NCBI GenBank assembly: GCA_035555595.1
Contig: DATMGK010000015.1
Coordinates: 13,591 to 77,590, forward strand
Direction of reading: 5' to 3'
Length of the DNA stretch: 64,000 bases
Origin: Croceibacterium_A sp035555595
GTDB lineage: Bacteria > Pseudomonadota > Alphaproteobacteria > Sphingomonadales > Sphingomonadaceae
Below the pieces are notes generated by a model. That model ran no database searches and was not told the origin of the DNA. It worked only from the letters and a program-made list of their open reading frames with translations. Made by a program: the position numbers and the translations under genes. Shown here piece by piece: positions 40,423 through 48,546 of the stretch (position 1 is its first letter; the number at the start of each line of letters is the position of its first letter).

Positions 40423-40902
40423 CTATATCAGCGGCCGCCTTGAGACATCGTCATCGACAATGGCGCGGATAGTGATGAGTGTCTTGAACGAGGCAACGCC
40501 CTTGTCCTCACCCAGAGCCCGGCGGGTGAACGCGTCGTAATCCGCCATCGAGGCGACCTGTACCTTGAGCACATAGTCCTCGTCCCCGGTGACGTCCCAT
40601 GCGCCGGTCACCTCGCGATGGCGGACAATCTCGCGGGCGAAAGCGTCCATCGCCTGATGACCAGACTGTTTCATTCGAACCAGCACATGCATGGTAAGCG
40701 CCGAACCGGTCAGCGCGGGATCGATCACTGCGATATCCGCAACGATTACCTTCTCTTCGCGAAGTCGCCTCAGTCGACGTTGGACAGCCGAAACCGACAT
40801 TCCGATCTTTTCGGCAAGCAGACGCGCCGGCTGCTGATTGTCGCGGCGCACCTGCTCGACAAGGCGTCGGTCGAAAAGGTCGAGGTCGGTCAATTTGGTC
40901 AT
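40423..40902 (-). CDS. Lrp/AsnC family transcriptional regulator
   Basis: 159-residue Lrp/AsnC regulator: N-terminal helix-turn-helix (ARLLAEKIGMSVSAVQRRLR) and C-terminal ligand-binding RAM domain ending at ITIRAIVDD. It is divergent from a short ORF and an EamA exporter gene, a usual arrangement when an Lrp protein controls amino acid export. The target and ligand are not known but an amino acid is likely. Confidence 0.93.
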   Translation of the reverse strand: MTKLTDLDLFDRRLVEQVRRDNQQPARLLAEKIGMSVSAVQRRLRRLREEKVIVADIAVIDPALTGSALTMHVLVRMKQSGHQAMDAFAREIVRHREVTGAWDVTGDEDYVLKVQVASMADYDAFTRRALGEDKGVASFKTLITIRAIVDDDVSRRPLI

Positions 40903-41029
40903 ATTCTCTTATCATGGCGAGCAAATTACTCGTCAATACATGCAAAATAAGCGCCAACGGTCTGATTACCCGGAATAAAGGAGAGCCAATTCCGGCGCAC
41001 AAGTGCGGGCGCCGATCAGGAGAACTAAG

Positions 41030-41176
41030 ATGATACGCATCACCCGCGCTCTGCGCCGCTTTCTGAAACTCGTCCTCGATACAGGCGAGGTAGCCGTTGC
41101 GATCCACTATAGTGCGCCCTGGTACACCAGTGGTGCCGTGAATCCGGCGCGGTTCCGACCGCGCGCCAACGTCTGA
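41030..41176 (+). CDS. 48-residue small protein upstream of the EamA exporter
   Basis: Short ORF of 48 codons starting at ATG 41030 with AGGAG seven bases upstream, the best ribosome site in this region. The protein begins with a basic amphipathic helix (IRITRALRRFLKLVLD), then AIHYSAPWY and an arginine-containing tail. Most third codon positions are G or C, as in real genes here. It ends 20 bases before the exporter ATG and so would share its transcript. No family recognised. It could be a small membrane-associated partner or a leader peptide. Confidence 0.55.
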   Translation: MIRITRALRRFLKLVLDTGEVAVAIHYSAPWYTSGAVNPARFRPRANV

Positions 41177-41195
41177 CACATAGAGAGCGGTTGGA

Positions 41196-42110
41196 ATGTC
41201 GATGATCGGTGCGCTTGATCGCCAGCACGGCCGACGCGCGCTTATCCCCTATGCGGCGATGCTGGGTTCGTTGATCGCGGTGACCGCAGGCACCTCTTTT
41301 GCCAAGCAGCTTTTCCCGCATGTCGGCGCGGAAGGAACCGCCCTGTATCGTGCGGGCTTTTCCGCACTCGTGCTGATGCTGCTGTGGCGGCCATGGCGTG
41401 CGGCCTGGTCCCAACGGATGCTAATCGACACGCTGCTTTACGGCGCGGCGCTAGGGCTGATGAACCTCTTGTTCTACAAGGCGCTGGAAAGAATCCCGCT
41501 AGGGCCGGCGCTGGCCATCGAATTTCTGGGGCCGCTGAGCGTGGCATTGTTCCATTCGCGTCGTCTCTTACATTTTTTCTGGGTGGGGCTGGCCATCATC
41601 GGACTTGTCCTGCTTCTGCCGATCCACGGCGCGGCCCATCGGCTCGATCCCGTTGGTGTCGGCTATGCCTTGGCGGCTGCTATCTTCTGGGCGCTTTACA
41701 TCGTGTTCGGTCAGCGGGGATCGGATGTACATCCCGGTCATGCCGTTGCCGTGGGCCTGACAGTGGCGGCAATCGTCATCGCCCCGTTCGGTATCGCTGC
41801 GGCGGGTGTCGGTTTGTTCAACCCGCATTTGCTTATGATCGGCTTCATCGCCGCAATCATATCCAGTGCCTTGCCCTTCTCTCTCGAACGGGTTGCACTC
41901 GCCGGAATTCCCAAGCGTACGTTCGGTGTTCTCGTGGCGGGTGAGCCGGCCATGGGAGCGCTCGCAGGCATGCTTTTTCTGGGGGAGATGCTCAGTCTCC
42001 AGCAATGGGTGGCGCTGGCTTGCATCATCGCGGCAGGCGTTGGCTCGGTGCTGTCCAGCGTCACCCGTTCCACGCGCGCAGACGCCGCGGTGCCTGCGGT
42101 TGGAGCCTGA
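41196..42110 (+). CDS. EamA/RhtA-type exporter
   Basis: 304-residue EamA (drug/metabolite transporter) protein with ten predicted helices and two EamA repeats. The segments KALERIPLGPALAIEFLGPL and PKRTFGVLVAGEPAMGALAG are typical of the RhtA (threonine/homoserine exporter) branch. Location divergent from an Lrp regulator supports amino acid export. The exact substrate is uncertain, so no gene symbol is given. Confidence 0.87.
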   Translation: MSMIGALDRQHGRRALIPYAAMLGSLIAVTAGTSFAKQLFPHVGAEGTALYRAGFSALVLMLLWRPWRAAWSQRMLIDTLLYGAALGLMNLLFYKALERIPLGPALAIEFLGPLSVALFHSRRLLHFFWVGLAIIGLVLLLPIHGAAHRLDPVGVGYALAAAIFWALYIVFGQRGSDVHPGHAVAVGLTVAAIVIAPFGIAAAGVGLFNPHLLMIGFIAAIISSALPFSLERVALAGIPKRTFGVLVAGEPAMGALAGMLFLGEMLSLQQWVALACIIAAGVGSVLSSVTRSTRADAAVPAVGA

Positions 42111-42350
42111 ACCAAGATCGCTCCGTTTCTATAAATTTTCGAGGATCAGCGGTATCTTCGCAGCGGCGAACATGTGGCGACGGCTGCCGGAAGTGCGAAT
42201 GTGGCCACGCAATAGTTTCGTGGAATTGCAGATCCGCGAAGCGAAGCCCAAGCGCGGAAGGCGTTTGCCTCCATCGCCCCTAAGACAACCAATAAATAGC
42301 GGCCGGGAAGCCGTTTCGGCTTTCTATAAACCATTATTTCTTAGGAAATC

Positions 42351-42425
42351 TGGAGCGGGCGAAGGGATTCGAACCCTCGACCCCAACCTTGGCAAGGTTG
42401 TGCTCTACCCCTGAGCTACGCCCGC
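42351..42425 (-). tRNA. tRNA-Gly (anticodon GCC)
   Basis: Complete cloverleaf on the minus strand: acceptor GCGGGCG/CGCCCGC, D arm with AGCTCAGGGGTAGAGC, anticodon stem CAACC/GGTTG with loop TTGCCAA (anticodon GCC), T arm with GGTTCGAATCC, discriminator U and encoded CCA. Length 75 bases including CCA. Confidence 0.97.
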
Positions 42426-42640
42426 TCACTGGCGTTCGGATGGCCTGCTGACGCTGGGCCGTTCCGGTGGGAGGCGCGCGGTTAGCATCGGGGCGAGGGG
42501 GCTGCAAGGGCAAATTGCCAGTGTTTGTCGCGCGACGCGTTCCGGCGCTCGCGCATGGCTTGCGCCCTTCACAAATCCCCCGCAAGAACCACATTGAATG
42601 CCGTCTTATGGCGACTGGTAATATCGAGGGGATATCGAGA

Positions 42641-43552
42641 GTGGCGAGCATGGGCCTCAATCTGGACGAGCAGAAGGCGGTCGAACGATTCCGCAAGGAC
42701 GTGGTCGATCCTTCGCGGTCCAAGCTGGTGATTCTCGATTTCTGGGCCGAATGGTGCGGGCCCTGCAAGGCGCTGGCCCCGGTGCTGGAGAAAGTCGCCG
42801 CCGAATACGCGGACAAGGGCGTGCTGCTGGCCAAGGTCAATGTTGATGAGGAACAGTTCATCGCGGCGCAGTTCCAGGTGCGATCCATCCCAACGGTCTA
42901 TGCTATGTTTCAGGGGCAGCCCGTTGCCGACCTTACGCCGATGCGCAGCGAGTCGCAGTTGCGGCAGGCTCTTGACCAGTTGCTTGCCCAGTTGCCGATC
43001 GATGGCGGAGCGGGAGACGCGCAGGCGGAAATCGCGCCGCTGATCGCCATGGGCGAAGAGGTGCTGGCGGAAGGTGACGGAGAACGTGCCGCGGGCATCT
43101 TCGCGCAGATCGTGGACATGGCGCCGGATGATGCGGGCGCGCAGTCGGGGCTGGTGCGGGCCTTGCTCGCCGCCGGGCGCACGGATGAAGCGCGCGCGGC
43201 GTTCGATGGCCTGCCCGATGAACTGAAGGCCGACCCCGCCGTGGTGCAAGCCGGTGCGGCGCTGGATCTTGCGGGTAGCGATGTGGACGAGGGCGAATTG
43301 CAGGCGCTGCGCGCTGCGGCGGCGGAGCGTCCGAACGACCCCGACGCGCAGTTCGATTTCGCGCAGGCGGCCTTCGCTGGTGGAGCGCGGGACGAGGCGG
43401 CTGAGACGCTGCTCGGCCTGATTCGTCTGCACCCCGAATGGAACGAGGGTGCGGCCAAGGCCAAGCTGTTGCAGATATTCGAGGCGGTGGGCCTGGAAGA
43501 CCCGTGGGTGGCGGCGCAGCGCCGCAAGCTTTCCCTGTTGCTGTTCGGATGA
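42641..43552 (+). CDS. Thioredoxin-TPR chaperedoxin-like protein (CnoX/YbbN family)
   Basis: 303-residue protein: N-terminal thioredoxin fold with WAEWCGPCKAL and cis-Pro in VRSIPTVYAMF, then a TPR-like helical half (EVLAEGDGERAAGIFAQIV, etc.). The architecture is that of YbbN/CnoX, which protects proteins from oxidative stress and passes clients to chaperonins. GTG 42641 with GAGGGG nine bases upstream is chosen; ATG at 42608 or 42650 are alternatives. Overlaps the next gene by four bases. Confidence 0.9.
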   Translation: MASMGLNLDEQKAVERFRKDVVDPSRSKLVILDFWAEWCGPCKALAPVLEKVAAEYADKGVLLAKVNVDEEQFIAAQFQVRSIPTVYAMFQGQPVADLTPMRSESQLRQALDQLLAQLPIDGGAGDAQAEIAPLIAMGEEVLAEGDGERAAGIFAQIVDMAPDDAGAQSGLVRALLAAGRTDEARAAFDGLPDELKADPAVVQAGAALDLAGSDVDEGELQALRAAAAERPNDPDAQFDFAQAAFAGGARDEAAETLLGLIRLHPEWNEGAAKAKLLQIFEAVGLEDPWVAAQRRKLSLLLFG

Positions 43553-44163
43553 GCGCCACGCGCCTGTCCATCTTTCCGCTGGCCGGCGCGATCCTGTTTC
43601 CCGGCCTGCAACTGCCGCTGCATATCTTCGAGCCGCGCTATCGCGAACTGGTCGGTTCCGCGCTGGCGCGCGACCGGCGGATCGCGATGATTCAGCCGCA
43701 GGGGCCGGAAGACGGCGCGCCTCTGTTTTCCATCGGGTGTGTCGGCCGCATCGGAGAAGTGCAGGCGATGGAGGACGGACGGTACAACATCGTGCTGGAG
43801 GGCGAGGCGCGTTTCCGCCTGCTGCGCGAGCTGGATGTCACCACTCCGTTCCGGCAGGTGGAGGCCGAACTGCTGGTCGAGGCGGAAGACGAAGTGCTCA
43901 GTTCAGTCGAGCGCGCGGGCTTCGAGCGGGAAGCGCGCGAGTTTGCTGACCGTCAGGGCTACAGCGTGGATTGGGATTCAGTGGAGCGGCTGGACGACGT
44001 GGCGCTGATCAACGGGGTCAGCCAGATCGCTCCGTTCGATGCCGCCGCCAAGCAGGCGCTGCTGGAAGCCATCGATCTGCGGAGCCGCTGCGAATTGCTG
44101 ATACAACTGATGCAATTCTTCGGCCGCAGCGATCCGGACGAAGAGCGGGTGACGCTGCAATAG
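43549..44163 (+). CDS. LON peptidase substrate-binding domain protein
   Basis: 204-residue protein made of the Lon N-terminal (LAN) domain only, without ATPase or protease parts. Signature segments are FPLAGAILFPGLQLPLHIFE (start of domain), RYRELVGSAL, GTCG-like GCVGRIGEVQAMEDGRYNI and the C-terminal helical bundle with QIAPFDAAAKQALLEA. It may bind peptides or small ligands. ATG overlaps the previous gene by four bases (ATGA). Confidence 0.93.
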   Translation: MSATRLSIFPLAGAILFPGLQLPLHIFEPRYRELVGSALARDRRIAMIQPQGPEDGAPLFSIGCVGRIGEVQAMEDGRYNIVLEGEARFRLLRELDVTTPFRQVEAELLVEAEDEVLSSVERAGFEREAREFADRQGYSVDWDSVERLDDVALINGVSQIAPFDAAAKQALLEAIDLRSRCELLIQLMQFFGRSDPDEERVTLQ

Positions 44164-44172
44164 CGCGTCCTG

Positions 44173-44793
44173 TCAGAAGAACGTGCCCTTGATGCCGTCG
44201 AACACATATTGAGCTGCCAGCGCGGCCAGCAACACGCCCAGCAGGCGGGTAATCACCGCCTCCACCTGTGCGCCCACCAGCTTCATAAGGGGGCTGGCGG
44301 CCCATAGCGCCAGCAGGGTCAGCACCAGAACCGAAAGCAGCGCCGCCAGAACGACCAGCGTTTGCTGAATGGAAGCCGCCGATCCGGAAAGCAGCATGAT
44401 CGATGCGATGGCGCCCGGCCCGGCCAGCATCGGCATGGCCATGGGGAACACGGAGACATCCTCTATCTCCGGTGTCTCGCGGACCTTTTCCGCGCGTTCT
44501 TCGCGCCGTTGGGTGCGTTTTTCGAACACCATGTCCAGCGCGATTATGAACAGCATGATGCCCCCCGCGACGCGAAAGGAATCGAGCTGGATGTGCAGTG
44601 CGCCCAGCAACTGATGCCCGAACAACGCGAACACCAGCAGGATGGCACCGGCAATCAGGCAGGCGCGCAGGGCCATCGACCGCTTCTGCGCCGGGCTCGC
44701 CCCGCTGGTCAGCCCGGCATAGATCGGGGCGCAACCGGGGGGATCGATCACCACGAACAGCGTGACGAAGGCGGAAAGGAACAGTTCCAGCAC
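44173..44793 (-). CDS. MarC family membrane protein
   Basis: 206-residue MarC family protein with six predicted helices. Family elements are FVVIDPPGCAPIYAGLT, FRVAGGIMLFIIALDM and FPMAMPMLAGPGAIASIM. Function unknown; the name does not imply multidrug resistance. Convergent with the LON-domain gene and upstream of it on the minus strand are envelope-related small genes. Confidence 0.93.
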   Translation of the reverse strand: MLELFLSAFVTLFVVIDPPGCAPIYAGLTSGASPAQKRSMALRACLIAGAILLVFALFGHQLLGALHIQLDSFRVAGGIMLFIIALDMVFEKRTQRREERAEKVRETPEIEDVSVFPMAMPMLAGPGAIASIMLLSGSAASIQQTLVVLAALLSVLVLTLLALWAASPLMKLVGAQVEAVITRLLGVLLAALAAQYVFDGIKGTFF

Positions 44794-44800
44794 GGCGCTG

Positions 44801-45538
44801 CTATTCGCGAGAGGATACGCGCGTGACTTCGCGCATTTCGCCCTGCTGGCGCAGCTGAACGGTCAGTGCGCGCCCGCCGGTGGCGGATGTTGAATAGGTA
44901 TAGGCCAGGGTGCCATCGGCCGATGCACCTGAACACGTTCCGCCTTCGCAGACCGGCGCACCGGCAGGCGGTATATCGCGATCACGGTCGCGAGAGGGTG
45001 GTCGCCATCCCGGTGTGGGCTGGCATTCCGCCACGCTGCCGCCGATCATATCGGGTTCGGCAAGCGGCAGGTCTTGCTGTTCCGTCAGGTCCATCAGCCA
45101 CTTGTAGGCGCCGCGCCGTTGCCGCTGCCAGACGGTCGTGAATGAACCCGCAGTACCATCGGCACGCTGCCACGCGCCCGTGCTAACCGCCAGCGTGCCG
45201 TCGCAACTGGCCCAGACCTGATGCGGTTGCCAGCGCATGGGTTGCGCCGGATTGGCCTGACGCTTCAGCCAGTCTTTCGCGCGCACCTGCCCCGGCGCGA
45301 ACATTATCGCGCTGTCTGCGGCGGCCTCTGCGATGGCTGTCCACTGGCCCTTTTCCTGCGCCTGGCGGGAGAGGGCCATTTGCGCGGCCACGACTGCGCC
45401 GGGATCACCGCGCCGGAAACGGTCGGCGCTTTCCCTGCGCGAAGAACCCTGTTGAGCGGCGGCGTCGACCGCCACCAGCAACAGGCCCGCATTCAGTAAA
45501 GCGGCAAGCGCCAGCGCGGAGCCGGTCCGCATCTTCAT
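44801..45538 (-). CDS. Secreted NTF2-like (DUF4440-type) hypothetical protein
   Basis: 245 residues with a signal peptide (ALALAALLNAGLLLVAVDAAAQ) and a central domain that resembles NTF2/SnoaL-like proteins: DPGAVVAAQMALSRQAQEKG, SAIMFAPGQVRAKDWL, TGAWQRADGTAGSFTTVWQR. The C-terminus has two cysteines that could form a disulfide. Function unknown, probably periplasmic. Its start overlaps the YggT gene stop by four bases. Confidence 0.75.
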   Translation of the reverse strand: MKMRTGSALALAALLNAGLLLVAVDAAAQQGSSRRESADRFRRGDPGAVVAAQMALSRQAQEKGQWTAIAEAAADSAIMFAPGQVRAKDWLKRQANPAQPMRWQPHQVWASCDGTLAVSTGAWQRADGTAGSFTTVWQRQRRGAYKWLMDLTEQQDLPLAEPDMIGGSVAECQPTPGWRPPSRDRDRDIPPAGAPVCEGGTCSGASADGTLAYTYSTSATGGRALTVQLRQQGEMREVTRVSSRE

Positions 45539-45831
45539 GCCAGGCCGCTGTAGGCCAGATTGCGAAAGATGATGTTGATGATGTTGAGCGCCACGATGAG
45601 GATCAGCGGGGCGAAATCGATGGCGCCGGTATCGGGCATGATCCGCCTGATGGGGCGCAGCAAGGGTTCCAGCAGGGCGTTGATGGCAGTCCAGATCGCC
45701 GCAACCCAGCGATTGTGCATGTTGACCACATTGAACGCGACCAGCAGCCCCAGCACGAACTGCACAATGACGAGCACGATGACGATCGAGATAAGATAGC
45801 TGACGATCTGCGACAGAATCTGGAATAGCAC
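45535..45831 (-). CDS. YggT family membrane protein
   Basis: 98-residue YggT family protein with two membrane segments (SYLISIVIVLVIVQFVLGLL and FAPLILIVALNIINIIF) separated by an amphipathic stretch PLLRPIRRIMPDTGAID, the family signature. Members are associated with septum and osmotic stress phenotypes. It is the first gene of a minus-strand unit with the NTF2-like and MarC genes. Confidence 0.92.
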   Translation of the reverse strand: MLFQILSQIVSYLISIVIVLVIVQFVLGLLVAFNVVNMHNRWVAAIWTAINALLEPLLRPIRRIMPDTGAIDFAPLILIVALNIINIIFRNLAYSGLA

Positions 45832-45977
45832 GGGTTAGCTGGCCTCCACTGGACAGCCGATTGACTAGGGCCTGTCCCCGGCACTGGCAATGCCCCGATT
45901 GCCCGCGCCGCCCGCGATCGCGGCAGGTTCGAAGGCGCTTCCAACCGGGGATAACAGAGTCTAGACCCCCGCTCCGC

Positions 45978-46062
45978 GCGGGCGTGGCGGAATGGTAGAC
46001 GCCGGGGACTTAAAATCCCCTGAGCTTTGCTCGTGCGGGTTCGAGTCCCGCCGCCCGCACCA
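45978..46062 (+). tRNA. tRNA-Leu (anticodon TAA)
   Basis: Complete 85-base tRNA: acceptor GCGGGCG/CGCCCGC, anticodon stem GGGGA/TCCCC with loop CTTAAAA (anticodon TAA), the long variable arm expected for leucine (TGAGCTTTGCTCG region), T arm GGTTCGAGTCC, discriminator A and encoded CCA. Confidence 0.97.
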
Positions 46063-46144
46063 CTTTGCCGCTACCGGGTTGACCGCTGCATGGTCTGGCG
46101 GGCAGGCATGTATGCCGATGCGGTAAAGTGCGGAGATACGGTCG

Positions 46145-47080
46145 ATGCGTCAGTTTCTTGTCATGGTTCTTGCCAGCCTTGCAGCCGTGCCAGCCTATGC
46201 CACCGAAGATGCGCCCCGTCCGATCGACCTGCCGGGCGACCGGCTGTTTCCTGAAAGCGTCGCCATTGGCGCTCACGGGACCGCCTATGTCAGCGGCATG
46301 TCGGGTGACATCCTGCGGGTGAACCTCGCCACGGGCGAAGTGGAATCCTGGATTGCGCCGGGCACTTATGGCGCGGGCGCACTGTTCGGTGTGCTGGCGG
46401 ATGCGCGCAACGGCTTGCTGTGGACCTGCACCAATGATTTTTCCGCGCGCGGCGTATCGGTCGCCGGCGCTGATGCTGGCACATGGCTGAAGGCGTTCGA
46501 CCTTGCGACCGGGGAAGGGCGGATCAGCCTGCCGCTGCCGGGAGAAGGGGCGATCTGCAACGATATCGCGGTCGACGCCCAAGGCGCCGTTTATGTCGCA
46601 GACACCGCCAACCCGCGTATCCTGCGCTGGGAAGCCGGATCCGATGCGCTGGAAGTCTGGAAAGAGGATGCCGTATTCGGCGGCGGGCTGGACGGTCTGG
46701 CGTTTGGCGCGGACGGCCACCTCTACATCAACAACGTCCGCACCGGTGCGCTGTATCGTGTTGATGTGAATGCGGATAGCGAGGCGGGCGACATCACCAC
46801 GCTGCAAACGTCGCGGCCGCTTACCTCGCCAGACGGTATGCGGCCTATGAGCGGCATGAGCTTCGTGCTGGCCGAAGGCGGCGGGAAAATCTCCCGCCTC
46901 GACGTGAATGGAGATTCGGTGGAAGTCACCACGCTGGCGGAAGGGCTGACCCAGCCAACCGGCGTGGATGTGATCGACGGAACCTTGTGGTACGTGGAAG
47001 GGCAACTGTCGCCTCTGTTCAATCCGAACATGCCCCAGCCATCGCTGCCATTTAAGCTGGCGCCGGTGAAAAACCGCTAG
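46145..47080 (+). CDS. Secreted SMP-30/NHL beta-propeller protein
   Basis: 311-residue protein with signal peptide (RQFLVMVLASLAAVPAYA) and a beta-propeller with SMP-30/gluconolactonase-like blades: FPESVAIGAHGTAYVSGMSG, NDIAVDAQGAVYVADTANPRI, LDGLAFGADGHLYINN, QPTGVDVIDGTLWYVEG. It is predicted periplasmic and could be a lactonase or sugar-binding protein. The metal ligands of SMP-30 are not certain. Follows tRNA-Leu. Confidence 0.87.
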   Translation: MRQFLVMVLASLAAVPAYATEDAPRPIDLPGDRLFPESVAIGAHGTAYVSGMSGDILRVNLATGEVESWIAPGTYGAGALFGVLADARNGLLWTCTNDFSARGVSVAGADAGTWLKAFDLATGEGRISLPLPGEGAICNDIAVDAQGAVYVADTANPRILRWEAGSDALEVWKEDAVFGGGLDGLAFGADGHLYINNVRTGALYRVDVNADSEAGDITTLQTSRPLTSPDGMRPMSGMSFVLAEGGGKISRLDVNGDSVEVTTLAEGLTQPTGVDVIDGTLWYVEGQLSPLFNPNMPQPSLPFKLAPVKNR

Positions 47081-47309
47081 TTGGATCAGTTTCCGAGGCG
47101 GGCCTGCAAGTATAGCTTCATATTAATTGGAGAGGGGCATCCTCTCTGGGAAAATGCTTAGGGGCTGGAAAACCAAGCCTTGAAAGGCTCACGTTAACTC
47201 TGCGACCATATGCAGTATGGCGGTCGCGGTGACGGCTGTCGGCACCTCGGGGGATTTGGCGATTTTTGGGCGCTGTTTCTTCCGTGGCAAGGGACATTCG
47301 GAACGATTG

Positions 47310-48002
47310 ATGATTTCCTCGCGCTCCAGCACCGATATCGCCCTCAATACTGAGGCTGCACCTCCGCTTGCGGATGGTGGCAGCGACGACGCGCCCGCGG
47401 TCGCATTCGGCGATAACGGGGATCAGCGTAATGCCCCCCGGTTTACCTTGCTGATCCGCTCGGCAAAACTTGTCAGCCCGGTTTCCGAATTCCTATGCGT
47501 CGTGCGTGATGCGTCCGAAACCGGCATCAGCGTGCGCCTGTTTCACCCACTGCCGGCGGATGTCCCGCTGACGCTGGAAATGCCCAACGGCGATCAGCAT
47601 CCGCTGGAACGGGTGTGGGAAGAAGAAGGCAAGGCTGGTTTCCGCTTCACCGAAGAGGTCGATATCGGCCGCATCGTTGAAAGCCCCAGCGAATTCGCCC
47701 GGCGCGCGGTGCGCGTGCGGTTGCAGGTTCCGTGCGATCTGGTGGTCGACGGGCGCACCGTTTCGGCGACGATCGTCAACCTTTCGCAGCAGGGCGCGCA
47801 GATTTACACGACTGAGCGCCTGTCGTTGATCCAGCGTGTGCGGATCATTGCCGATGGGATGCCGGAAGTGGCCGGCAAGGTCCGCTGGCGCAGCGGCGAC
47901 AACTACGGGTTAAGCTTCGAAGATACGTTCCAGTTCGCGGAACTGGCGGGGCTGGCGTTCGATTTGCAGCGCGATGCCGACCGGAAGCCCGCAAAACGCT
48001 GA
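47310..48002 (+). CDS. Tandem PilZ domain protein
   Basis: 230-residue protein with two PilZ domains. Domain 1 has RNAPR (R-x-x-x-R) and DASETG (D-x-S-x-x-G); domain 2 has RRAVR and NLSQQG, so both appear able to bind c-di-GMP. The N-terminal ~35 residues are disordered. ATG 47310 is chosen; an ATG 31 codons earlier has no better ribosome site. Third PilZ gene of the window; targets unknown. Confidence 0.85.
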   Translation: MISSRSSTDIALNTEAAPPLADGGSDDAPAVAFGDNGDQRNAPRFTLLIRSAKLVSPVSEFLCVVRDASETGISVRLFHPLPADVPLTLEMPNGDQHPLERVWEEEGKAGFRFTEEVDIGRIVESPSEFARRAVRVRLQVPCDLVVDGRTVSATIVNLSQQGAQIYTTERLSLIQRVRIIADGMPEVAGKVRWRSGDNYGLSFEDTFQFAELAGLAFDLQRDADRKPAKR

Positions 48003-48014
48003 TCTTCCGGCGGC

Positions 48015-48506
48015 CTATGCCTGCCTGAAGCGCAGGGACAGCCCGTTCATGCAATAGCGTAGCCCGGTCGGACGGGGCCCATCGTTGAACACATGGCCCA
48101 GGTGCCCGCCACAATCGGCGCAATGCACCTCCCTGCGCGGATAGCCGAGCTTGAGATCGGTTTTGGTGCCCACCGCGTTTGGCAGGGGGCGATAGAAACT
48201 GGGCCAGCCCGTTCCGCTGTCGAATTTCGTGTCGCTGGAAAAAAGCGCCTTGCTGCATCCGGCGCAGGCAAATGTTCCGCGCCGGTGCTCGTCATTCAAT
48301 GGTGAGCTGAAGGCGCGTTCGGTATGTTCTTCGCGCAGCACCGCATATTGGGCTGGCGTCAGGCGGCGGCGCCATTCGGCATCGGTATAGTTGATCCGAT
48401 AGGTTTTCGCTTCGGCAGGTGCGGCGCAGGCGCCCAGCACCGGTACGGCTATACCTGCGGCCAGCCAGGCCAGAGCTTCACGGCGGGATGGGTTATGCGG
48501 GTTCAT
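48015..48506 (-). CDS. msrB: Peptide-methionine (R)-S-oxide reductase MsrB, exported lipoprotein
   Basis: 163-residue MsrB that reduces methionine-R-sulfoxide. Catalytic Cys is in GLRYCMNGLSLRF; two C-x-x-C pairs (CAGC, CADC) bind zinc. The N-terminus has a Tat-like SRREALAWLAAG segment and a lipobox with Cys27 (VLGAC), so the protein is probably exported and lipid anchored, protecting envelope proteins. Usual MsrB domains are ~130 residues, matching after removal of the signal. Confidence 0.94.
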   Translation of the reverse strand: MNPHNPSRREALAWLAAGIAVPVLGACAAPAEAKTYRINYTDAEWRRRLTPAQYAVLREEHTERAFSSPLNDEHRRGTFACAGCSKALFSSDTKFDSGTGWPSFYRPLPNAVGTKTDLKLGYPRREVHCADCGGHLGHVFNDGPRPTGLRYCMNGLSLRFRQA

Positions 48507-48546
48507 CGGGCTCTCCCTGCTCGTTCGATGCGGGACCGGATGGCCT

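Noticed and set aside
42111..42350. Short gene between the exporter and tRNA-Gly
   Set aside because: No frame has a start with a ribosome site or coding-like composition; only a weak 6-bp hairpin (42308-42322) is seen.
42351..42425. tRNA-Gly as an integration site
   Set aside because: The flanks show no direct repeat of the tRNA 3' end, integrase or foreign block.
47081..47309. Riboswitch in the 229-base gap before the tandem PilZ gene
   Set aside because: Two small hairpins are visible but nothing matches a c-di-GMP or other known riboswitch core.
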